The notes under the pieces were generated by a model. The model was not told where the DNA came from and made no database searches. It saw only the letters and a list, made by a program, of their open reading frames with translations. The translations under genes were made by a program, and so were the position numbers. From an uncultured Pelagibacteraceae bacterium (GTDB taxonomy: Bacteria; Pseudomonadota; Alphaproteobacteria; Pelagibacterales; Pelagibacteraceae), in assembly GCA_902609235.1 (NCBI GenBank), contig CACLRF010000003.1, positions 1 to 63,936 of the forward strand: a stretch of 63,936 nucleotides of DNA. Reading direction: 5' to 3'. Of this stretch, positions 49,103 through 59,492 are shown one piece after another (the stretch's first letter is position 1; every line of letters begins with the position of its first letter).

Positions 49103-50961
49103 TGGCTAGTCATAAAACTCATTACGAAGATTGTGATATATTAGTTGTAGGTGGAGGTATGGCCGGCACTGGTGCTACCTTTGAAGCAAGACACTGGGGT
49201 AGAGACATGAAAATTGTTTGTGTTGAAAAAGCTAACATTGATAGAAGTGGAGCTGTTGCTCAAGGACTTTATGCGATTAACTGCTATATGGGAATGCAGT
49301 GGGGTGAAAACCAACCAGAAGATCACGTAAGATACGCAAGAAATGATTTAATGGGAATGGTGAGAGAAGATTTAGGTTATGACATGGCACGTCACGTAGA
49401 CTCCACAGTTCATATGTTTGATGAATGGGGTCTTCCAATGATGAAGAATGAAGAAACTGGAAGATACTTAAGAGAAGGTAAATGGCAGATAATGATTCAT
49501 GGTGAAAGTTATAAACCGATTGTTGCTGAAGCAGCAAAAAAATCTGCAGATAAAATTTATAACAGAATAATGATTACTCATCTTTTAATGGACGAGTCTA
49601 AAGATAACAGAATCGGTGGAGCAGTTGGATTTAACATGAGAACAGGTGATTTTCATGTATTTAGAGCAAAAGCGGTAATTGTTGCTGCTGGTGGAGCTTC
49701 ACACATCTTTAAACCAAGAGCTGTTGGAGAAGGAATGGGTAGAACTTGGTATGCACCATGGAGTAATGGATCTGCATATGCATTACCTATTGCAGCAGGT
49801 GCAAAGATGACTCAAATGGAAAACAGAATTGTATTATGTAGATTTAAAGACGGTTATGGTCCGGTTGGAGCATATTTTCTTCATTTAAAAACATATACCC
49901 AAAATGCTAATGGCGAAAACTATGAAAAAAAATGGTATGATCAAACTAAAGAGTTAGTTGGTGAGTATATTGATCATCATCCAACACCAACTTGTTTGAG
50001 AAATCACGCATTTATTCAAGAAGTAGCTGCAGGTGGTGGACCAATCCACATGGTAACTACTGAAGCTTTTCAAGACCCGCATTTAGAAACAGTAGGCTGG
50101 GAAAATTTTTTAGGAATGACGGTTGGGCAAGCTGTTGTTTGGGCATCTCAAAACATTGATCCAAAATACACAAATCCTGAGTTAACCACATCCGAACCTT
50201 ATGTAATGGGTTCTCATGCAACATGTTCTGGTGCATGGGTAAGTGGCCCCGAGGATTTATCACCACCAGAATATTTCTGGGGTTATAATAGAATGCTAAC
50301 TATTGATGGTTTATTTGGTGCAGGAGATACAGTAGGTGGTAGTGCTCACAAGTTTTCATCTGGATCATTTACAGAAGGTAGATTAGCTGCAAAAGCTGCT
50401 GTTAAATACATTGAAGATAAAAAAGCTGAAGGTGTAAAAGTTTCAGATGAACAGTGTGAGGATTTCAAGACTGCAGTCTATAAACCACTAGAAAACTACA
50501 CGGTTGCTAGAAATGAGATTACTGGTGGAACAGTTTCTCCTAGTTATATATCTCCAATTCAGGGTCTTCAAAGGTTACAGAAAATCATGGATGAATATGT
50601 TGGTGGAATTACATCAAATTACATGACTAATGGTAATATGCTTAAAAGAGGACTTGAATTGTTAGATTGGCTACAAGAGGACTTGGAGTATGTTGGAGCT
50701 GAAGATTATCACCAGCTTATGAGAGCTTGGGAGTTAAAACATAGAGCTTTGACTTCTCAGTGTGTAACCGAACATACTTTATTTAGAGAAGAAACTAGAT
50801 GGCCAGGCTACTACTATAGAGGTGATCATATGAAGCTTGATGATGAAAATTGGCATTGTTTAACAGTTTCAAGAAGAGACCCTAAGACTGGTAAATTTAG
50901 TATGGAGAAAGTTCCTGTCTACCATATAGTGGATGAGAACGAGAAGAAAAAAGCTTCGTAG
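49102..50961 (+). CDS. aprA: Adenylylsulfate reductase subunit alpha
   Basis: DILVVGGGMAGTGATFEA FAD motif, HGESYKPIVAEAAK, YIDHHPTPTCLRNHAFIQE, EETRWPGYYYRGDHM. Confidence 0.96.
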   Translation: MASHKTHYEDCDILVVGGGMAGTGATFEARHWGRDMKIVCVEKANIDRSGAVAQGLYAINCYMGMQWGENQPEDHVRYARNDLMGMVREDLGYDMARHVDSTVHMFDEWGLPMMKNEETGRYLREGKWQIMIHGESYKPIVAEAAKKSADKIYNRIMITHLLMDESKDNRIGGAVGFNMRTGDFHVFRAKAVIVAAGGASHIFKPRAVGEGMGRTWYAPWSNGSAYALPIAAGAKMTQMENRIVLCRFKDGYGPVGAYFLHLKTYTQNANGENYEKKWYDQTKELVGEYIDHHPTPTCLRNHAFIQEVAAGGGPIHMVTTEAFQDPHLETVGWENFLGMTVGQAVVWASQNIDPKYTNPELTTSEPYVMGSHATCSGAWVSGPEDLSPPEYFWGYNRMLTIDGLFGAGDTVGGSAHKFSSGSFTEGRLAAKAAVKYIEDKKAEGVKVSDEQCEDFKTAVYKPLENYTVARNEITGGTVSPSYISPIQGLQRLQKIMDEYVGGITSNYMTNGNMLKRGLELLDWLQEDLEYVGAEDYHQLMRAWELKHRALTSQCVTEHTLFREETRWPGYYYRGDHMKLDDENWHCLTVSRRDPKTGKFSMEKVPVYHIVDENEKKKAS

Positions 50962-50982
50962 AAAATAATTTAATTAAAACAA

Positions 50983-51333
50983 ATGGATATTTTATCTAAA
51001 TCAGATGATGAAATATATGAATTAGCTAAACCTATTTGGGATAATTTAGTTAAATCATCTAATCTCAAAGATTATGGCGGATTTACTAGAGATTTTTCTA
51101 CTCAAATGCTTTTTGGTGCTAACGAAGTAGAGCTTGGTAAACAATGGGCTAATAACAAGCTAATCACTAATCTTAAAGAGACTTTTGAACCTTTTGGTTG
51201 CCTTAGGAGAGGAGATCACATAACTGTTCTGATTAAGCAGACAAATAAAGAGATTCCAGGAGAGTTCCTTGGGAGGTTGGTCTTAGGGGTCGAAGACGAT
51301 ATAATTAAGGTTTTTGGAGCCACGATCTATTAG
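50983..51333 (+). CDS. Conserved-looking hypothetical protein downstream of aprA
   Basis: 116 aa intact ORF with ATG, 21 bp after aprA. Confidence 0.6.
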   Translation: MDILSKSDDEIYELAKPIWDNLVKSSNLKDYGGFTRDFSTQMLFGANEVELGKQWANNKLITNLKETFEPFGCLRRGDHITVLIKQTNKEIPGEFLGRLVLGVEDDIIKVFGATIY

Positions 51334-51535
51334 AAAAAAAAATTATCAAGTTTTAAATAATTATTTGACAAATTTCGCTGTGGGTGTAATGACGGAATTA
51401 ATGTTACTTTCTAACGTAAAAATTATAAATAAACTTTCAAATTTTAAAACAATATTTATTAAAGCAGGAATTATAGCAAGCTTAACAGCTTACTGGGGAG
51501 TGATTTTAGTTGGAACTTTTATTACGTTTAATTAA
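51314..51535 (+). CDS. Possible small membrane protein
   Basis: 73-aa ORF with TTG start overlapping the previous gene; C-terminal hydrophobic segment; start uncertain. Confidence 0.35.
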   Translation: MEPRSIRKKNYQVLNNYLTNFAVGVMTELMLLSNVKIINKLSNFKTIFIKAGIIASLTAYWGVILVGTFITFN

Positions 51536-51635
51536 ACAGATTTAGCAATAATTTTAAAATTTTACAAATATTTAGAATACAAAAAGAAGTGATTATTGTA
51601 ATTTAATATTACATTATGAGGTATACATTTAGTAT

Positions 51636-52649
51636 ATGAGAATATTTGTAACTGGTTCATCGGGGTTTATTGGATTTCATTTGTCTAAAAAACTACTTGA
51701 AAAAGGTCATACTGTTCATGGCTTTGACTCGATGAACAAATATTATGATGTTAAAATAAAAAAAGAACGATTAAAAATTTTAAAAAGATATAAGAAATTT
51801 TTTTTTACAAGAAACAAACTTGAAAATAAAAAAATTTTAGGCCAGTCAATTTTAAAATTTAAACCGTCAATCATAATACACTTAGCCGCACAAGCAGGAG
51901 TCCGATATAGCATTGTAAATCCTGAGGCTTATATGAATTCCAATATAACAGGAACATATAATATTATAGAACTCGCTAAAAAAATTAATATTAAGCATCT
52001 ACTGATTGCCTCCAGCTCATCTGTTTACGGTGCAAATAAGAAACTACCTTTTGCTGAAATTGATAAGACTGAAAGCCAATTAAGTATTTATGCAGCAACA
52101 AAAAAATCTACAGAAAGTATTGCTCACTCATATTCAAATATTTGGAAAACCCCAATTACAATGTTAAGGTTTTTTACTGTTTATGGTCCATGGGGTAGAC
52201 CTGATATGGCATTGTTTAAATTTACTAAAGGTATAATAAATAAAAAAAAAATTGATATTTATAATAATGGTAAAATGTATCGCGATTTCACTTACGTAGA
52301 TGATGTTGTAAATGGTATTGTGGCATTAATAAATAAAGCACCTAATGTAAATCAGCTAGGAAAAATTAAAAATGATAGTCTATCGCCAGTTGCACCATTC
52401 AGAATATTAAATATTGGAAATACTAAAAAAGTTTTTCTTTTAGATTTTATTAATGAATTAGAAAAACAACTTAAAAAGAAAGCTATTAGAAATTATATGT
52501 CTATGCAACAGGGAGATGTCAAGATTACTGTTTCTAATACCAAATTACTTAGAAAAATCACTAATTACAATCCTAAAACTAATTACAAGTCTGGAATAAA
52601 AAAATTTTTAGAGTGGTATCTAAATTATTATAAAATTAATAAGAAATAA
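51636..52649 (+). CDS. NAD-dependent epimerase (UDP-glucuronate 4-epimerase-like)
   Basis: VTGSSGFIGFHLSKKL, AAQAGVRYSI, YAATKKSTESIAHSYS, RFFTVYGPWGRPDMA. Confidence 0.93.
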   Translation: MRIFVTGSSGFIGFHLSKKLLEKGHTVHGFDSMNKYYDVKIKKERLKILKRYKKFFFTRNKLENKKILGQSILKFKPSIIIHLAAQAGVRYSIVNPEAYMNSNITGTYNIIELAKKINIKHLLIASSSSVYGANKKLPFAEIDKTESQLSIYAATKKSTESIAHSYSNIWKTPITMLRFFTVYGPWGRPDMALFKFTKGIINKKKIDIYNNGKMYRDFTYVDDVVNGIVALINKAPNVNQLGKIKNDSLSPVAPFRILNIGNTKKVFLLDFINELEKQLKKKAIRNYMSMQQGDVKITVSNTKLLRKITNYNPKTNYKSGIKKFLEWYLNYYKINKK

Positions 52650-52689
52650 ATTTTACTAAAAATGAACAAATTTTTATAAAAAAGTTTAA

Positions 52690-53958
52690 ATGAAAAATAA
52701 AAAATTAGCTGTAATAGGTTTGGGATATGTAGGACTTCCACTGGCAGTCGAATTTGGAAAAAAGTTTGAAGTAATAGGCTTTGACGTAAATAAAAACCGA
52801 GTTGATCAAATCAAAAAAAACGAAGATACAAATCTTGAAATAAGTAAAAAAGATTTTTCAGAGTCAGTTCATCTCAATTGTTCAAACATAATTGATGATA
52901 TTAAAGATTGTAATATATACATTGTTACAGTTCCAACACCAATTGATAATCATAAAAATCCTGATTTATCTGCATTAAAAGGCGCCAGTGAAACAATAGG
53001 CACTGTTCTTAAAAAAGATGATATCGTAATTTATGAGTCAACAGTATACCCTGGCGCAACAGAAGAATTTTGTGTGCCAATCCTTGAAAAACAGTCAGGA
53101 TTGAAGTTTAATAAAGATTTTTATTGTGGTTACTCTCCTGAACGTATTAATCCTGGAGATAAAAAACATAAATTAATTGATATTAAAAAAGTAACATCAG
53201 GATCAACATCTGAAATTGCATCTGTAGTTGATGATTTATATAAAGAAATAATAATAGCAGGCACATATAAAGCTGAATCTATTCAAGTTGCAGAAGCAGC
53301 TAAGGTTATTGAAAACACACAAAGAGATTTAAACATTGCACTTATTAATGAGCTGGCTGTTATTTTCAAAAAAATGAATATTGATACTGAGTCGGTGTTG
53401 AAGGCTGCAGGCACTAAATGGAATTTTATACCATTTAGACCTGGACTAGTGGGTGGTCACTGTATTGGCGTTGACCCATATTATTTAACTCACAAAGCTA
53501 AGGCAATTGGTTATCAACCTGAAGTAATTTTAGCAGGTCGTAGGTTAAATGATAATATGGCGCATTATGCAGCTAAAGAAGTATCAAAACTTATGAAAAA
53601 AGAAAATATTCAGATCGTAGATTCAAATATACTTATTATGGGTTTAACTTTCAAAGAAAACTGTCCTGATCATCGAAATACACAAGTTGCTGATTTGGTA
53701 AAAGAATTTAAAAAATTTAGTTGCAATGTAGATGTTCATGATCCGTGGGTCAGCAAGAAACTTGTAGCAGAAGAATATAAAGATCTTCTTATCGAGGAAC
53801 CAATAAAGGGTAAATATGATGCAATTGTATTAGCAGTTGCACATGATCAATTTAAATTATTGTCAGAAGATTTGATTAGATCTTATGGAAAAAGTAATCA
53901 TATATTATATGATATTAAATATTTGCTTAAATCGAATGAAACTGATGGAAGATTATAA
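52690..53958 (+). CDS. Nucleotide sugar dehydrogenase (UDP-glucose/GDP-mannose dehydrogenase family)
   Basis: [55 protein letters not shown]. Confidence 0.95.
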   Translation: MKNKKLAVIGLGYVGLPLAVEFGKKFEVIGFDVNKNRVDQIKKNEDTNLEISKKDFSESVHLNCSNIIDDIKDCNIYIVTVPTPIDNHKNPDLSALKGASETIGTVLKKDDIVIYESTVYPGATEEFCVPILEKQSGLKFNKDFYCGYSPERINPGDKKHKLIDIKKVTSGSTSEIASVVDDLYKEIIIAGTYKAESIQVAEAAKVIENTQRDLNIALINELAVIFKKMNIDTESVLKAAGTKWNFIPFRPGLVGGHCIGVDPYYLTHKAKAIGYQPEVILAGRRLNDNMAHYAAKEVSKLMKKENIQIVDSNILIMGLTFKENCPDHRNTQVADLVKEFKKFSCNVDVHDPWVSKKLVAEEYKDLLIEEPIKGKYDAIVLAVAHDQFKLLSEDLIRSYGKSNHILYDIKYLLKSNETDGRL

Positions 53959-53976
53959 ATTCAAATATATATAATT

Positions 53977-55056
53977 ATGGAATTTTTTTTACCAATAGCC
54001 CAAGTTTTTGTAAATCCAATCGAAATACTTTTATTAAGCGGAATTGTTGGAGTACTTTCAGGTTTATTTGGTGTTGGTGGTGGGTTTTTGATGACACCTT
54101 TTTTAATTTTTTTAGGAATACCTCCTGCGTACGCTGTTGCTAATGAAGCAAATAATATTTTAGCTACTTCAGTTTCTGGATCTACCACGCATTATTTAAA
54201 AAATACTTTAGATTATAAAATGGGTTCAATGATTGTAATTGGAGGTGTAATTGGAACTTCTTTAGGAATTTACACTTTTACGTATTTTAAAGGTATTGGA
54301 AAAATTGATACAGTTATCTCTCTGGCCTATATGTATATATTAGCAATAATCGGAACTTTAATGCTTGTTGAAAGTTTGGGTGAAATAGATAAAGCAAAAA
54401 GAAACGTCGTAGTTAAAAAAAAATTACATGTTCATTATTGGATACATGGTCTTCCATTAAGAATGAGATTTCCAAAGTCTAAATTATATGAGAGTATTTT
54501 TACTCCAATTATAATTGGGCTATTGGTAGGTTTTATTGCAGCCATTATGGGTATTGGAGGTGCTTTTATTTTAGTTCCAGCAATGATTTATATAATTAAG
54601 ATGCCTACTAAATTAGTTCCTGGCACATCTTTATTTGTAACAATTTTTGTAAGTGTTGTTGTTACTTTTCTTCATTCATTTAATTATGGATCTATAGATT
54701 TATTACTAGTCCTTATGTTGGTTATAGGATCGATCATAGGAGTACAGGTTGGACAAAAATTAGGAGAAAGAATTGATAGTTCTGGTTTAAGAGCTTTGTT
54801 AGCAATTTTGTTATTGATAGTTGGTATAGCGATAGCATACGATACATTTTTTGCAGAAAAAATTATAAATGGAGGAGCTAAAGCAACCAGTTCAGATTTA
54901 AACTTCTTTTCACAATTTATAATTGATTTTTCTAAAGAGATGCCTTTCTTTTATGGACTGTTTACGATTATGTTTGCAATTATTTTAGGTGTTGGAGCTG
55001 CTTTTATAAGACGATTTATTTCAAATTTCAGAAAAAAATTATTAGTTAAATCTTAA
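53977..55056 (+). CDS. TauE/SafE family sulfite exporter
   Basis: GLFGVGGGFLMTPFLIFLGIPPAYAVA and AIMGIGGAFILVPAMIYIIKMPTKLVPGTSL duplicated motifs. Confidence 0.9.
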   Translation: MEFFLPIAQVFVNPIEILLLSGIVGVLSGLFGVGGGFLMTPFLIFLGIPPAYAVANEANNILATSVSGSTTHYLKNTLDYKMGSMIVIGGVIGTSLGIYTFTYFKGIGKIDTVISLAYMYILAIIGTLMLVESLGEIDKAKRNVVVKKKLHVHYWIHGLPLRMRFPKSKLYESIFTPIIIGLLVGFIAAIMGIGGAFILVPAMIYIIKMPTKLVPGTSLFVTIFVSVVVTFLHSFNYGSIDLLLVLMLVIGSIIGVQVGQKLGERIDSSGLRALLAILLLIVGIAIAYDTFFAEKIINGGAKATSSDLNFFSQFIIDFSKEMPFFYGLFTIMFAIILGVGAAFIRRFISNFRKKLLVKS

Positions 55057-56120
55057 TTAAAATAATTTAGATATAATTCGATAGTTGTAATACAAACTAA
55101 TCCAACAGTTGCCATAGCTATAAAACCAACAACAAAAGGTTTGTAACCCATATTTTTAATTTCTTTTAAGTTGGTGGAAAGACCTATTGCTGCCATCGCC
55201 ATTGTTAAAAATATTTTTGAGGATAATTTAATACCCTCAATTGTAACCAACCAATTGTAATTATTTGAGTAAATTAGATCACCTAAATTTCTAATTATTA
55301 TCATTGCTACAAATCCTAATACAAAGTAAGGAAAAATATCTATTATTGAGTATTTCTTTTCCGTAGTTTTTCCTCGATTATAAAGAAATGCAAATAAAGG
55401 GATCATAACAATTAGAAAGGTATTTCTTATTAATTTCGTGACTGTTGCTATATTTAAAGTTTCAGGACTATTAAATTGCTGGTCATAAATTAATCCTGCA
55501 GCTGCAACTTGAGAAGTTTCATGGATAGAGGTTCCCAAAAATAATCCAACTAATAAAGGCTCACTTTCAAAATAAAAGTTAGCGAAGTAAGGATAAATAA
55601 GCATTGAAAGTATTCCAAATAATGTAATATTAGCGATTGCATATGACACTTCGTTTTTTTTTGCACCAATAATAGGAGCAGTAGCCATTATCGCAGTAGT
55701 ACCACAGACAGTACTTCCTATTGATATTAAGTAAGCCATTCTTGTAGGTATTTTAAATTTTTTAATAAGAAGTTTAATTACTATTAATACACTGACGATG
55801 CAGATTATAATTAGTGGAATTGCTATTGCTCCAAAGTCTAAAAATTCAAATGGTTTCAATTGAATACCTAAGCAAATAATACCCAGTTTTAGAATATATT
55901 TTTGTATAAAATCTAATCCTCTTAAAAAACTTTCTCTAATTTGAAAGATATTTCCAAAAAACATCCCTAACAAAATGGCAATCATTGCAGTAGATATTGG
56001 GCTTTTTTCATAGCCTAATAGCTCAATACCAATTATATTATTGAAACCTTGAGATAAAGTGTAAAGAACAAATGCTAATATGATACCTGGTAACACAACC
56101 AGGTATTTCTTAAGTTTCAT
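55053..56120 (-). CDS. YeiH family putative sulfate exporter
   Basis: ISIGSTVCGTTAIMATAPIIGAKKNEVSYAIANITLFGILSMLIYPY, GTSIHETSQVAAAG. Confidence 0.88.
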   Translation of the reverse strand: MKLKKYLVVLPGIILAFVLYTLSQGFNNIIGIELLGYEKSPISTAMIAILLGMFFGNIFQIRESFLRGLDFIQKYILKLGIICLGIQLKPFEFLDFGAIAIPLIIICIVSVLIVIKLLIKKFKIPTRMAYLISIGSTVCGTTAIMATAPIIGAKKNEVSYAIANITLFGILSMLIYPYFANFYFESEPLLVGLFLGTSIHETSQVAAAGLIYDQQFNSPETLNIATVTKLIRNTFLIVMIPLFAFLYNRGKTTEKKYSIIDIFPYFVLGFVAMIIIRNLGDLIYSNNYNWLVTIEGIKLSSKIFLTMAMAAIGLSTNLKEIKNMGYKPFVVGFIAMATVGLVCITTIELYLNYFN

Positions 56121-56140
56121 GTAATACTAAAGTTAATTAA

Positions 56141-57307
56141 TCAAGCACTTCTATAAAGTTTAGTCATAACAAATTCTTTATGACCTAAAGCTTCAGCACA
56201 AGTTAATCTACCGTTTGCTACTCTTAGTGTAGTTTTAATTAATTCATCACCCGCTTCAGACAAATCCATTTCTCTTGAAAGGATTTTTGAAACGTCACAA
56301 TCAATATGTTCTCCCATACCTTTTACAGTCAATGGGTTAGCTGTTAATTTAACAACAGGTTCAATTGGATTTCCAACGATATTACCTTGTCCGGTTGGAA
56401 ATAAATGAATATTAAAACCAGCAGCAGCTTGAAGTGTCACACATTCTGCAGCAGCAGATGATGTGTCCATAAAATACAAACCTTTACCTTTAGTTGGTTC
56501 TTCGGCTGGTTCAAGAACATCAATGAATTTACAATTTCCTATTTTTTGAAAATTACCAAAAGCTTTTTCTTCAATTGTTGTAAGTCCTCCAGCTATATTA
56601 CCAGCTGTTGGTTGACTTTCAGATAGATCATCTGTTGCTTCTTTTAAAATAAAATCATTATAAGCGCTCCATGTTTTCATAAATTTTTCGGAAGCTTCTA
56701 ATGTAGCTCCTCTAGTCGCACAAACTTGTTCTGCACCAGTTAATTCAGATGTTTCACCAAAACACAAGTGAACACCTAAAGGTTCAAGTTTATCCATTAA
56801 GTTTCCAACGGTTGGGTTTGCAGCTAGTCCTGAGGTAGTATCAGATTCTCCACATTTAACTGAAATCCATAAATCACTTAAAGGACACTCTTCTCGTTGT
56901 TTTTCTGAAGCCCACATAACAAATTCCTGTGCTTTTTTTGAAGCTTTCATTGTCGTACCAATATCGCCTGTACGCTCAATATGAAATCCTTCAACTGGTT
57001 TTCCAGTTTTAGCAATTCCATCTACTATTTTTTTTGTCCATTTTGGTTCAATACCAATAACAATTACTGCTGCAACGTTTGGATTACATCCAGTTCCAAT
57101 CATTGTTCTAAAATGAAGCTCTAAATCTGCACCAAACTGAAGTCTTCCATAAGAATGAGGAAGAGCAATTGTGCCTTTAATATTATTAGCAACTGCCTCA
57201 GCACATGCGTTTGAAATGTCATCAACTGGCAAAATAATTACATGATTTCTTGTTCCAGCTCTGCCGTTCTCTCTTTTATAACCTAAAAAGCTCTTTGGGA
57301 TTTCCAT
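56141..57307 (-). CDS. suyB: UxaA-family hydrolase, probable (2R)-sulfolactate sulfo-lyase beta subunit
   Basis: [81 protein letters not shown]; adjacent to xsc and sulfite/sulfate exporters. Confidence 0.8.
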   Translation of the reverse strand: MEIPKSFLGYKRENGRAGTRNHVIILPVDDISNACAEAVANNIKGTIALPHSYGRLQFGADLELHFRTMIGTGCNPNVAAVIVIGIEPKWTKKIVDGIAKTGKPVEGFHIERTGDIGTTMKASKKAQEFVMWASEKQREECPLSDLWISVKCGESDTTSGLAANPTVGNLMDKLEPLGVHLCFGETSELTGAEQVCATRGATLEASEKFMKTWSAYNDFILKEATDDLSESQPTAGNIAGGLTTIEEKAFGNFQKIGNCKFIDVLEPAEEPTKGKGLYFMDTSSAAAECVTLQAAAGFNIHLFPTGQGNIVGNPIEPVVKLTANPLTVKGMGEHIDCDVSKILSREMDLSEAGDELIKTTLRVANGRLTCAEALGHKEFVMTKLYRSA

Positions 57308-57311
57308 ACTA

Positions 57312-57596
57312 TTACCACTTCTTTGTTTTTACATTGTGAACATGGACATGTTCACCTTTTTTGATTGATTTAACAACTTTACCAATATCGTGACCATACT
57401 TTAAAATAGTATCGCCCTCTTCAAGGTCAACCATTGCAATTTTATGACCTAAAGGTATTTCATCTACGGATTGAATTTTTGTTGAACTGTCGTCTTCCAT
57501 TATCCAGCAAGCACATTCTTGTTTAGGAGTGATTTTTTCAATAACAACTACTCCCACGTTGTCTTTTTTATCATGTATGATTATATCTGTTGCCAT
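57312..57596 (-). CDS. suyA: SAF-domain protein, probable sulfolactate sulfo-lyase alpha subunit
   Basis: 94-aa SAF-like protein ([38 protein letters not shown]) preceding suyB. Confidence 0.78.
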   Translation of the reverse strand: MATDIIIHDKKDNVGVVVIEKITPKQECACWIMEDDSSTKIQSVDEIPLGHKIAMVDLEEGDTILKYGHDIGKVVKSIKKGEHVHVHNVKTKKW

Positions 57597-57605
57597 ATCG
57601 TGTCG

Positions 57606-57670
57606 AATTGTTTGTTTGAAATTCGTAAAAACTTATATATTAATCGCACAAATTGACAAACGAATTTTAT
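57606..57670. promoter_or_regulatory. Divergent suyA/xsc control region with two inverted copies of an AATT(C)GTTTGT-like motif
   Basis: GAATTGTTTGTTTGAAATT on + and AAATTCGTTTGTCAATTTG on - strand. Confidence 0.45.
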
Positions 57671-57682
57671 AAATAGTATAAT
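57653..57682 (+). promoter_or_regulatory. Sigma70-type promoter for xsc
   Basis: TTGACA (57653-57658), 18-bp spacer, TATAAT (57677-57682); AGAGAGG ribosome-binding-like site precedes ATG 57708. Confidence 0.75.
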
Positions 57683-57707
57683 TACACTTTAGAGAGGTTC
57701 TAGTTTT

Positions 57708-59492
57708 ATGACAAAAATGACAACAGAAGAAGCTTTTGTAAAAGTTTTACAAATGCACGGTATTGAACATGCGTTTGGAATTATCGGTTCAGCCTTTATG
57801 CCAATTTCGGATATTTTTCCAGATGCAGGTATTACTTTCTGGGATGTTGCTCATGAAACAAACGGTGGTTTGATTGCTGATGGTTACACAAGAGCTACTG
57901 GTAAAATGTCAATGGTTATTGCTCAGAACGGACCTGGAATTACTGGATTAGTTACACCAATTAAAACAGCTTATTGGAATCATACTCCTCTTTTATTAGT
58001 TACACCGCAAGCAGCGAATAAAACAATGGGGCAAGGTGGATTTCAAGAAGTAGAGCAAATGAATTTATTCAAAGACATGGTTTGTTATCAAGAGGAAGTA
58101 AGAGATCCATCAAGAATGGCCGAGGTACTAAATAGAGTTATAGAAAAAGCTATAAGAGGATCAGCTCCTGCACAAATTAATGTTCCAAGAGATTATTGGT
58201 GTCAAGTAATTGATATCGATCTTCCTCCAATTGTAAGACTTGAAAGACAAGGGGGAGGGAATGATGCTGTAGCTAAAGCAGCTGACTTGCTATCTAAAGC
58301 AAAGTTTCCAGTAATATTATCAGGAGCAGGTGTTGTTATTGGAGGAGCTATAGAAGCTACAAAAAAACTTGCAGAAAAATTAGACTCACCTGTTTGCTCT
58401 GGTTACCAACATAATGATAGTTTCCCAGGAAGCCATCCTTTAGCTGTTGGTCCTCTAGGTTACAATGGATCAAAAGCTGCAATGGAATTAATTTCAAAAG
58501 CTGATGTAGTGTTAGCTTTGGGAACTAGATTAAATCCATTTTCCACTTTACCTGGTTATGGAATTGATTATTGGCCAAAGAATGCAAATATTATTCAAGT
58601 TGATATTAATCCTGACAGAATAGGTTTGACTAAAAAAGTTACTGTAGGAATTAGTGGTGATGCAAAATTAGTTGCTGAACAAATTTTAGAAAAATTATCT
58701 TCAAACGCTGGTGATATTGATAGACAGGCTAGAAAAGATTTAATTCATCAAACTAAATCAGCTTGGTTGCAAAAACTTTCAAGTTTAGATCATGAAGATG
58801 ATGATGAAGGAACAGTTTGGAATAAAGAGGCAAGAGAAAGAGATGCAGATAGAATGTCACCAAGACAAGCTTGGAGAGCAATTCAAGCTGGAATGCCTGA
58901 CGATGTAATTATATCAAGTGATATTGGAAACAATTGTGCTATTGGTAATGCCTACCCAACATTCGAAAAGCCTAGAAAATATTTAGCACCAGGTTTATTT
59001 GGTCCTTGTGGTTATGGTTTTCCATCAATATTGGGAGCAAAAATTGGTTGTCCTGATACACCAGTAATTGGTTTTGCTGGTGATGGAGCATTTGGAATTA
59101 GCATGAATGAAATGAGTTCATGTGCTAGAGAAGAGTGGCCAGCAATTACAATGGTTATTTTTAGAAATTACCAATGGGGTGCAGAAAAAAGAAATACTAC
59201 TCTATGGTTTGATAACAATTTTGTTGGAACTGAATTAGATCCTGAATTAAGTTACGCTAAAGTTGCTGATGCTTGTGGTTTAAAAGGTTTAACAGTTAGA
59301 ACAATGGAAGAAACTACTGAAGCAATTAAAAAATCTTGTGAAGATCAGAAAAAAGGAATTACAACTTTTATTGAGGTAATTTTAAATCAAGAACTTGGTG
59401 AACCATTCAGAAGAGATGCTATGAAAAAACCAGTACGAGTTGCTGGGATTGATAAAAAAGACATGAAAACTCAAAAATCATTGAATGGATGA
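57708..59492 (+). CDS. xsc: Sulfoacetaldehyde acetyltransferase
   Basis: MTTEEAFVKVLQMHGIEHAFGIIGSAFMPISDIFPDAGI, AHETNGGLIADGYTRATGKM, FRNYQWGAEKRNTTLWFDNNFVGTEL; ThDP-dependent. Confidence 0.95.
   Translation: MTKMTTEEAFVKVLQMHGIEHAFGIIGSAFMPISDIFPDAGITFWDVAHETNGGLIADGYTRATGKMSMVIAQNGPGITGLVTPIKTAYWNHTPLLLVTPQAANKTMGQGGFQEVEQMNLFKDMVCYQEEVRDPSRMAEVLNRVIEKAIRGSAPAQINVPRDYWCQVIDIDLPPIVRLERQGGGNDAVAKAADLLSKAKFPVILSGAGVVIGGAIEATKKLAEKLDSPVCSGYQHNDSFPGSHPLAVGPLGYNGSKAAMELISKADVVLALGTRLNPFSTLPGYGIDYWPKNANIIQVDINPDRIGLTKKVTVGISGDAKLVAEQILEKLSSNAGDIDRQARKDLIHQTKSAWLQKLSSLDHEDDDEGTVWNKEARERDADRMSPRQAWRAIQAGMPDDVIISSDIGNNCAIGNAYPTFEKPRKYLAPGLFGPCGYGFPSILGAKIGCPDTPVIGFAGDGAFGISMNEMSSCAREEWPAITMVIFRNYQWGAEKRNTTLWFDNNFVGTELDPELSYAKVADACGLKGLTVRTMEETTEAIKKSCEDQKKGITTFIEVILNQELGEPFRRDAMKKPVRVAGIDKKDMKTQKSLNG

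Noticed and set aside
49277-49537. Minus-strand 86-aa ORF in aprA (and others at 49141-49326, 50057-50266)
   Set aside because: Antisense to aprA; explained by codon composition.
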